This document shows, piece by piece, positions 15,815 through 20,585 of a DNA stretch of 20,585 nucleotides. The stretch covers positions 1-20,585 of the forward strand of contig UQQY01000017.1 of assembly GCA_900543295.1 (NCBI GenBank), in the 5' to 3' direction. A model generated the notes under the pieces. The model did no database searches. It worked only from the letters and a program-made list of their open reading frames with translations, and was not told the origin of the DNA. Every line of letters begins with the position of its first letter. The stretch's first letter is position 1. Both the position numbers and the translations under genes were made by a program. The DNA is from an uncultured Oscillospiraceae bacterium. Its GTDB lineage: Bacteria > Bacillota > Clostridia > Oscillospirales > Ruminococcaceae.

Positions 15815-15983
15815 ATGAAATAATCCTTGTGGATTATGAAATTTTCGCCAACTCAGAAAGTGAAATAAAATCCGTTCCTTAATATGCCATAGGCATATTT
15901 CGCAGCGAAGCTATTTCACTCGTTCCGCAGGAACGAAATTCATTGAAAAAAAGCACGCTTTCGCATGCTTTTTCTTGCGAAAG
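15815..15983. repeat. Array of short stem-loops punctuated by TGAAAT/ATTTCA
   Basis: Four small hairpins with 3-4 base loops follow one another: TAATCC/GGATTA (15821-15836), AATATGCC/GGCATATT (15881-15899), TTCG/CGAA (15899-15909) and TCGTTCC/GGAACGA (15920-15936). TGAAAT or ATTTCA words stand between them. A terminator-like AAAAAGCA/TGCTTTTT hairpin closes the array at 15948-15973. It looks like a dispersed intergenic palindromic element; other copies cannot be checked from this window. Confidence 0.5.
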
Positions 15984-16071
15984 ACTATCTAAACGGTGCG
16001 TAGGTAGGGGTAAAAAACGTGAAAAGGTGTGTGGACTTTCATCTGAATTGATAGTCTGGAAGTTGTCATAG

Positions 16072-16509
16072 TCAAATTTCCATCTCCAATTCGGACAACT
16101 GCTCCGAAAGCGGATGCGTTTTTCCAGTCATATGAAAACCGTGTTTGCGATATAGTGCCTGTGCATTTTTATTATTGTCAAGTACCCACAGACGAGGTTT
16201 CCCTTTGCACTTTTTAATTGCAAAAAGAAGGAGCTCTGTTCCATAACCCTTACGCTGTTCTGTCGGCAGGACATATAGATTTTCAATCAGATCATCTTTG
16301 ATCGAAATGATGCCGACAGGGAGTTCCTTTATGAGCATATAGAGCTGTTTTCCATCTTGAATTTCCTTTTCCAGATATGATCTCTGATGTGCAGCTGTAT
16401 GCTGTTTTATAAATGCTTCATTGCAGAATGCCCTATGCGAGTCCTGCCATGATTTCGCGTGGATCTTCGCAGCAGACAGCAGATTTTCTTTGTTGACCCT
16501 GACAATCAT
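16072..16509 (-). CDS. GNAT-family N-acetyltransferase
   Basis: 145 residues with the GNAT fold: IENLYVLPTEQRKGYGTELL holds the beta-4 strand and the acetyl-CoA pyrophosphate loop (QRKGYG, 85-90), and the C-terminal RLWVLDNNKNAQALYRKHGF is the motif B region. It transfers an acetyl group from acetyl-CoA to an amine of unknown identity. AGGAGG lies 12 bases before the ATG, slightly far. An extended -10 promoter is likely 31 bases upstream. It is a single gene, unlinked in direction to its right-hand neighbours. Confidence 0.88.
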   Translation of the reverse strand: MIVRVNKENLLSAAKIHAKSWQDSHRAFCNEAFIKQHTAAHQRSYLEKEIQDGKQLYMLIKELPVGIISIKDDLIENLYVLPTEQRKGYGTELLLFAIKKCKGKPRLWVLDNNKNAQALYRKHGFHMTGKTHPLSEQLSELEMEI

Positions 16510-16539
16510 TACACCCGGCTTCCTCCTGAAGTTTATTGT

Positions 16540-16548
16540 ATTCTATCA
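16540..16548 (-). promoter_or_regulatory. Possible extended -10 promoter of the GNAT gene
   Basis: On the minus strand TGATAGAAT fits an extended -10 element (TGnTAnAAT); no good -35 box is present. Confidence 0.4.
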
Positions 16549-16590
16549 CATTTTCCCGCTATATTCTGCCGCCATTTTATGAACGGAAGC

Positions 16591-16627
16591 AAAATCTCCG
16601 GCAACCACTCTGGCTACCGGAGATTTT
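16591..16627. terminator. Bidirectional terminator-like hairpin
   Basis: Perfect 11-bp stem, AAAATCTCCGG with its complement, A/T tracts at both ends, loop of 15 bases. Confidence 0.55.
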
Positions 16628-16866
16628 ATAAACACATGAAAAAAACCTCTTTCTGTGTTAGGACGTCACTATGATAGCGGAATATGCGTTTCTCACGGCT
16701 TCATTTTTAACGCATCTCTTAAATAAAAGCCGTGAGACTGACGTAAACGGATAGAAAAATGTCTAAATTTGCAATATAATGAAGATTAATTAACGGGACA
16801 TATTATCAAAACCTTTTTAAATCAACACAAAATAGCACTCGTGTTGTTCAGCTTATATTTTGACGT

Positions 16867-16875
16867 TGCTATAAT
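16867..16875 (+). promoter_or_regulatory. Extended -10 promoter of the membrane/TetR/dehydrogenase operon
   Basis: TGCTATAAT gives a perfect TATAAT at 16870-16875 with the extended TGn, 31 bases before the start codon, and AAAGGAGG at 16890-16897. Confidence 0.75.
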
Positions 16876-16906
16876 GTAGTTATCAAATTAAAGGAGGCTA
16901 TAAGCT

Positions 16907-17260
16907 ATGAACACAGACAAAATTTATGCAGAACAGCTCGCAAATGAGTACGCGCCCAAAGACACTTCTAAGGTAGTGGCACTTCGCAAATTGGATGCCC
17001 GTGCCAAATTACCTGCAACCATTTTCGCCTATACATTCGGTATTATCGCTGCTCTGATTACCGGCGTTGGCATGTGCCTTTCCATGAATGTGATTGGCGG
17101 CGGAACAACAACTATGTTTGTCTTGGGCGTTATTATCGGTATTATTGGACTATGCTGCATCGCTGTAAATTATCCAATTTACAAGAAGCTACTGAAAAAC
17201 GGCAAACAAAAATATGCCAGTGATATTATGCAGCTTGCGAAAGAAATCAGCGAGAAATAA
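16907..17260 (+). CDS. Small membrane protein of unknown function
   Basis: 117 residues. A charged N-terminal segment (1-34, YAPKDTSKVVALRKLDARAK) is followed by two membrane helices (about 35-58, LPATIFAYTFGIIAALITGV; and 67-92) and a Lys-rich C-terminal tail. Similar Clostridial proteins are sometimes labelled dihydropteridine reductase, a label I would not rely on since there is no nucleotide-binding motif. AAGGAGG lies 9 bases before the ATG. The TetR-type gene follows after 36 bases, so it is probably the first gene of the operon and under that regulator. Confidence 0.75.
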   Translation: MNTDKIYAEQLANEYAPKDTSKVVALRKLDARAKLPATIFAYTFGIIAALITGVGMCLSMNVIGGGTTTMFVLGVIIGIIGLCCIAVNYPIYKKLLKNGKQKYASDIMQLAKEISEK

Positions 17261-17296
17261 GCTGATAGAAACTTCTCGAAAGAAGGGAATAGCACG

Positions 17297-17896
17297 ATGA
17301 AGAATGAAAGTAAGTATTTTAATACTGCCTTAAAAATGGACAAGGCTTTTCTGGAAATACTGGAAAAGAAAGAACTACCGTATATTACGGTAAAAGAAAT
17401 ATGCGAAAAGGCGGGCGTAAACCGCTCTACTTTCTATCTTCATTATGAAACAATCAGGGACTTGTTAGCCGAGAGTGTCGAGTATATGACCAAGCAATTT
17501 CTTTCCCAGATGGGTCAAAGCAGGGAAAGTTTTGCGTCGCACATACGAAACTGCTCAAAAGATGAGCTATATCTTGTAACTCCAGAATACTTAATGCCAT
17601 ATCTGGCCTATATTAAAGAGCATAAACGCTTATTTCGTATGGCGCTTGATAACGCAAAAGTATTGAGGCTAGACGAAAGTTACGACAAAATGTTCCGATT
17701 TGTATTTACGCCAATACTGGAACGATATCAGGTGCCGGTACAGGACAGAAGCTATATGATGAGCTTCTATATCAGTGGACTAATGGCAATTATTGCAGAA
17801 TGGCTGAAAAATGACTGTGTAGATACGATGGAACATATTATATCGGTTATTCAGGTTTGTGCCGCACCTCGTCATAACGGTAAGGAGGATTTATGA
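17297..17896 (+). CDS. TetR-family transcriptional regulator
   Basis: 199 residues. The N-terminal helix-turn-helix spans about 27-57 (YITVKEICEKAGVNRSTFYL, then HYETIRDLL), the classic TetR pattern. The C-terminal region (80-190), with YISGLMAIIAEWLKND, resembles the TetR C-terminal domain of DhaS-like members. The ATG at 17297 follows AGAAGGGAA. Its stop overlaps the dehydrogenase ATG (ATGA), which implies coupled translation. It likely represses its own operon, beginning at the promoter near 16870. The ligand is unknown. Confidence 0.88.
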   Translation: MKNESKYFNTALKMDKAFLEILEKKELPYITVKEICEKAGVNRSTFYLHYETIRDLLAESVEYMTKQFLSQMGQSRESFASHIRNCSKDELYLVTPEYLMPYLAYIKEHKRLFRMALDNAKVLRLDESYDKMFRFVFTPILERYQVPVQDRSYMMSFYISGLMAIIAEWLKNDCVDTMEHIISVIQVCAAPRHNGKEDL

Positions 17897-18903
17897 AAGC
17901 AGGAATCTACTTGGGAAAAGAAAACATTGAGGTTCGGGAACTGCCGTTGCCGGAGGTCGGCGACGATGATGTGTTGATTAAAAATATATATTCCAGTATC
18001 TGCGGAACCGATGTCGCCGTTTATCAACATGGGCCAAATACGGGGCATCGTATCGCCGTAGGAGGCGAGTTCGGACATGAAACAGTTTCAAGAGTAGTGG
18101 CTGTCGGAAAAAATGTAACAGAATTTCAGGCGGACGAGAGAGTTTATCCGTATCCGCGCTACGCAAAGAATGATACAAAGAAGGCAGGAATAATCGGTGG
18201 ATTTTCAGAATACATTCTTGTGCCACGGGCAAAGAGAAATCATTCTTTGTACGCAGTGCCAAAGGAGATTTCGGATCGGCTTGCCTGTCTGATTGAGCCT
18301 TTTACTGTGGGATGCAGAGCCGCAAGACGCAGTCAGCCGAAGGAAAAAGAAACTGCCATTGTGTTTGGCTGCGGAACAATTGGGTTGGCAGCGGCGATAT
18401 CACTCCAATTTTTTGGAATGGAAAAAGCTATGGTTTGCGATTTATCGGATTTTCGATTAAAGATTGCAAAGGAATTAGGATTTGCTGTCTGCAATCCCGC
18501 AAGAGAAAACTTATTTGAAAAAGCTAAAGCATTTTTCGGAGTTGCTCCGTCTCTGAACGGTCAGACGATGGATACCGATGTTTTTTTGGACGCAGCAGGA
18601 GCAGAAAACGTTTTGGAACAGTTTATGGAATATGGGAAAATCGGCAGCCGATTTGTGTCGGTAGCTGTCAATAATTCCATCAGGGAACTGGATTTATTAC
18701 ACCTGACTTATGCACAGAAAAGTATTATCGGTTCCGGCGGATATTTTCCGGAAGATGTTCGGGATGTGATGGAGATTATGAAAAGCGGCAGATGGGATTT
18801 GGAACGCATGATCACACACGAATTTTCTATAGATGAACTTGATAGGGCAATTCAGACGGCGGCTGATGCCAATCATACCCTCAATGTTACAATTCGGTTT
18901 TAA
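17893..18903 (+). CDS. Zinc-type medium-chain alcohol dehydrogenase
   Basis: 336 residues. The catalytic zinc site is intact: C37 (SICGTD), H62-E63 (GEFGHE) and E135 (IEPFTV). The NAD(P)-binding GCGTIG motif is at 159-164. The four-cysteine structural zinc lobe of liver-type and threonine dehydrogenases is missing; the segment after YPYPRY (85-90) has none of these Cys. The protein should oxidise a secondary alcohol or polyol, or reduce the ketone (sorbitol/butanediol/threonine dehydrogenase group). AAGGAGG precedes the ATG, which overlaps the TetR stop by 4 bases. Co-expression with a TetR regulator and two membrane proteins suggests an inducible detoxification or catabolic unit; the substrate is not predictable. 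Confidence 0.9.
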   Translation: MKAGIYLGKENIEVRELPLPEVGDDDVLIKNIYSSICGTDVAVYQHGPNTGHRIAVGGEFGHETVSRVVAVGKNVTEFQADERVYPYPRYAKNDTKKAGIIGGFSEYILVPRAKRNHSLYAVPKEISDRLACLIEPFTVGCRAARRSQPKEKETAIVFGCGTIGLAAAISLQFFGMEKAMVCDLSDFRLKIAKELGFAVCNPARENLFEKAKAFFGVAPSLNGQTMDTDVFLDAAGAENVLEQFMEYGKIGSRFVSVAVNNSIRELDLLHLTYAQKSIIGSGGYFPEDVRDVMEIMKSGRWDLERMITHEFSIDELDRAIQTAADANHTLNVTIRF

Positions 18904-18930
18904 CAGGATAGCGGAAAGGAGGCGGTAATC

Positions 18931-19647
18931 ATGGCATTTCATCTATTTGAATCAGGCAAACAAACACTAAGCAAGATTAGCGGGACAATTCGACAGGAAC
19001 ATAATCGCTCAGACAGCCGTTCTCTGCACATAACAGGAGCAACGGGAATATTCAGTATTTTGCTTGGTTTGGGCAAAATCATTTCCGGTATTGTATCGCT
19101 GTCTGTATTTGCGTGTATGAACGGATGTTATACGCTAGGCATGGCGCTTGCAAGATATTGTGCATTGGTAGGCTTGCTGCAGAAAGATAAAGATGCTAAA
19201 AGAAACTCGTACTTTTATTATCGACTTTCCGGTATTGTTATGGTCGCCGCAAGCCTTTTGTATGTTGCATATTCTTTATGGACAATTTGGCATCCTAAGA
19301 CTGTATATTATGGAGAAATCATTGCAATTACGATTGCTACAATTGCCTTTGCCGAAATCGGAATGAATCTTCGAGGTGTCCTAAAGTATAGAAAAGCAAA
19401 GCTGCCTGTTCTTCATTGCTTAAAAACGATTAGCCTTGGCACTTCTTTGATTTCGCTGGTATTAACACAAGCAGCTATTCTTGCTTTTGCCGATGATGTA
19501 CAAAATCCATCCGTCAATGGCTTGCTTGGCTCTATTATGGGAGGTGTTGCCGCCCTGCTTGGAATATATATGATTTGGCGTATTAGCAAAATGGAAAAAG
19601 GGGAAAACGTAAAAAGACGTAAAGACGAATCGCCCGACTTTTCGTAG
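18931..19647 (+). CDS. Six-helix membrane protein of unknown function
   Basis: 238 residues. After a polar N-terminal segment (1-33) there are six likely membrane helices, at about 36-58, 60-83, 99-119, 127-147, 167-187 and 198-217, and a charged C-terminal tail (220-238). No transporter signature is recognised. GGAAAGGAGG precedes the ATG with good spacing, 27 bases after the dehydrogenase stop, so it is the last gene of the operon. Confidence 0.75.
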   Translation: MAFHLFESGKQTLSKISGTIRQEHNRSDSRSLHITGATGIFSILLGLGKIISGIVSLSVFACMNGCYTLGMALARYCALVGLLQKDKDAKRNSYFYYRLSGIVMVAASLLYVAYSLWTIWHPKTVYYGEIIAITIATIAFAEIGMNLRGVLKYRKAKLPVLHCLKTISLGTSLISLVLTQAAILAFADDVQNPSVNGLLGSIMGGVAALLGIYMIWRISKMEKGENVKRRKDESPDFS

Positions 19648-20050
19648 CGATAAACAATATCCGTAAGCAACGCCGTTATTGCGTCTTAAAAGCCATTTTA
19701 GGGAAGCGATTTTCCACCGCATTTGCGGTAGTATAACTTAGTTTTTGCGGCAGGCGCACCACAATAAACATACTTCTTTCACTGTACTATACTAATTAAA
19801 CAGTCATGGCAATAAAAAGCTATGTGGTCTATGCTTTAACCGCACCAATTTTCTGCGTTTTTTCATCGCGCTCATTTTTTCAAAATTGGTGCATATAGGA
19901 AAGCCGCGCATTCAATGAATAGAATGTGTGGTAAATTTTATAGTACTTATTACAATCATAAAAACAAAACTGGTGCATAAATAAAGAAAAGCCCCCGAGA
20001 AATCGGGGGTTTTTCTCACGCCGCACTCGCTTAGGTGTGACGTCATAATA
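19648..20050. other. Intergenic region with repeated GCACCAATTTT words
   Basis: No gene is seen. A short palindrome ACCGCA/TGCGGT lies at 19716-19729. GCACCAATTTT (19842-19852) and its exact complement (19882-19892) form an 11-bp inverted repeat, and a near copy of the second arm with its flank, CAAAACTGGTGCATAA, recurs at 19965-19980. A terminator follows at 19987-20018. Confidence 0.5.
19987..20018. terminator. Bidirectional terminator between operon and tRNA gene
   Basis: CCCCCGA and TCGGGGG pair around a GAAA loop, flanked by AAAAG on the left and TTTTT on the right. It can end the plus-strand operon and the minus-strand tRNA transcript. Confidence 0.85.
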
Positions 20051-20126
20051 TGGTCGGAGTGACAGGGTTCGAACCTGCGGCCTCAACATCCCAAATGTCG
20101 CGCGCTACCAACTGCGCCACACCCCG
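20051..20126 (-). tRNA. tRNA-Pro (anticodon UGG)
   Basis: 76 bases including an encoded CCA. The acceptor stem CGGGGTG pairs with CACTCCG, the D arm is GGCGCAGTTGGTAGCGC, the anticodon stem CGACA/TGTTG encloses TTTGGGA (anticodon TGG), and the T arm carries GGTTCGAACC. All arms fold normally. Confidence 0.97.
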
Positions 20127-20331
20127 ATGGTCGTTTAATTGTAGTTGTGCAAATAGTCAAATATGCGACCAGACTATTTCTGACTGCTTTTGATTTTCAG
20201 GAATCGCCCGATGTCCGTGTAAACGCAGAATCTACGGCGATTCCTGCTTGCGGACGACGTGAATACGGTCATGCGCCCAAAGCAGACATGCAATATCCGA
20301 AAAGCTATTTTTTATAGAGGACAGCTTTTTT
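20127..20331 (-). other. Long structured leader of the tRNA-Pro transcript
   Basis: About 200 bases lie between the promoter and the tRNA 5' end. Two inverted repeats are visible: AAAAGCT/AGCTTTT (20300-20306 with 20323-20329) at the start of the transcript, and an 11-bp CAGGAATCGCC pair (20198-20208 with 20236-20246). No open frame of note is present. Confidence 0.5.
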
Positions 20332-20360
20332 ATTATAACTTAGGATCGGCGGACTGTCAA
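20332..20360 (-). promoter_or_regulatory. Perfect consensus sigma-A promoter for tRNA-Pro
   Basis: On the minus strand TTGACA (20355-20360), a 17-base spacer and TATAAT (20332-20337). All twelve consensus bases match. Confidence 0.85.
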
Positions 20361-20432
20361 GATTTTGTCCTGAAAACGTCTGAAAAGATTTGTAGGAGTA
20401 CAATATATATCTTGGACAAGTAAATAAAAAGG

Positions 20433-20507
20433 ATGAGGAATAAGGTCTCATGTGTTAAAATTAAGTTACCACACCAAACTTTCCCGAAAGGGAACCATAT
20501 TCCTCAT
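20433..20507 (+). promoter_or_regulatory. Inverted repeat enclosing the start codon of the transposase-like gene
   Basis: ATGAGGAATA (20433-20442) is the exact complement of TATTCCTCAT (20498-20507), which includes the first two bases of the start codon. Inside lies a second hairpin, TTCCC-GAAA-GGGAA (20481-20494). Confidence 0.55.
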
Positions 20508-20585
20508 GAACAAAAGTATAACACAAGACATGACCTACAGGCAATCCCTTTTTGAAAAAGTAAAATTGACAAATGGGGGATGCTC
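20506..20585 (+). CDS. Probable transposase N terminus, 3' partial
   Basis: The frame starts at ATG 20506 and runs off the window after 26 codons: MNKSITQDMTYRQSLFEKVK and a few more. The first 15 residues resemble, from memory, the N termini of Clostridial insertion-sequence transposases with an N-terminal helix-turn-helix; the part after them does not obviously fit, so the copy may be divergent or truncated. No strong ribosome site lies directly upstream. The inverted repeat over the start codon fits an insertion sequence end. Confidence 0.35.
   Translation, partial: MNKSITQDMTYRQSLFEKVKLTNGGC

Larger units (their letters stand above)
15390..16071. other. Long non-coding interval
   Basis: About 680 bases without a convincing gene. 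It holds a short 7-bp hairpin (15392-15414) just after the regulator stop, a boxA-like stretch TTAACAACTGAATAG (15492-15506), the strong terminator at 15571-15608, a start-less open frame from about 15615 to 15803 that reads partly protein-like, and the stem-loop array at 15815-15983. The AT-rich part 15735-15800 carries no recognisable signal. Confidence 0.5.
16510..16906. other. Intergenic region with two long hairpins
   Basis: No gene is seen. AAAATCTCCGG (16591-16601) pairs with 16617-16627. TCTCACGGCTT (16691-16701) pairs with 16727-16737. ATGCGTT (16684-16690) can also pair with AACGCAT (16709-16715), giving alternative folds. The promoter for the next operon is at its right end. Confidence 0.5.

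Noticed and set aside
15946..15983. H-type pseudoknot
   Set aside because: Loop crossing lengths of 2 bases over 8-bp stems make a real pseudoknot unlikely; competing hairpins are the better reading.
15815..15983. CRISPR array
   Set aside because: The stems differ from each other and there are no equal-length repeats or spacers, and no cas genes in the window.
16907..17260. Dihydropteridine reductase
   Set aside because: The label is remembered from similar database names, but the sequence is a two-helix membrane protein without a nucleotide-binding motif.

Overview
The window most likely comes from an anaerobic Gram-positive bacterium of the Clostridia type. The evidence is strong AGGAGG-type ribosome sites, sigma-A-like promoters with TATAAT boxes, T-tailed terminator hairpins, HxlR, TetR and PocR-AraC regulators, a class M sirtuin with its zinc macrodomain, and a corrinoid methyltransferase cluster of the kind found in acetogens and related gut anaerobes. 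No rRNA, CRISPR array, phage module or complete mobile element is visible. The species cannot be named from this sequence.

Layout. (1) 1-3430 (+): most of a very large multicopper oxidase made of three tandem two-cupredoxin units. Its 5' end lies outside the window. (2) 3826-6915 (-): a redox and ADP-ribose block. A degenerate metallo-beta-lactamase-like protein is divergent from an HxlR regulator (7247-7582, +). It is followed by a flavin-binding/two-cluster ferredoxin protein, a zinc-type macrodomain and a SirTM-type sirtuin. (3) 7620-8640: debris, including a LysR gene cut off after its DNA-binding domain, a broken small helix-turn-helix gene and an unrecognised open frame. (4) 8679-14006 (-): a corrinoid-dependent methyltransferase cluster of visibly higher GC. 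In transcription order it holds a corrinoid protein, an MtaA/CmuA-type URO-D methyltransferase with a zinc motif, a DUF2284 metal-binding protein, a reductive activator of corrinoid proteins (2Fe-2S plus ASKHA), and a second URO-D methyltransferase. A divergent PocR-AraC regulator (14139-15389, +) reads away from it. (5) 15390-16071: non-coding, with a strong terminator and an array of small stem-loops. (6) 16072-16509 (-): a GNAT acetyltransferase. (7) 16907-19647 (+): small membrane protein, TetR regulator, zinc-type medium-chain dehydrogenase and six-helix membrane protein, apparently one operon. (8) 20051-20126 (-): tRNA-Pro(UGG), with a perfect consensus promoter about 200 bases upstream, and then the left edge of a probable transposase gene (20506 onward).

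How the parts work together. In block 4 the likely chemistry is methyl transfer from an unidentified methylated compound to the cobalt of the corrinoid protein by one URO-D protein, then onward transfer by the other. The 2Fe-2S/ASKHA protein would rescue Co(II), and the PocR-AraC protein would sense substrate. No pterin-binding methyltransferase II is present, so the final methyl acceptor is open. In block 2 the sirtuin carries the Asn/Gln/Arg set expected of ADP-ribosylating SirTM enzymes, and the macrodomain should reverse the mark. The usual lipoylated GcvH-like target and its ligase are absent, and a flavin/iron-sulfur protein sits in their place. These two blocks are the most interesting parts of the window.
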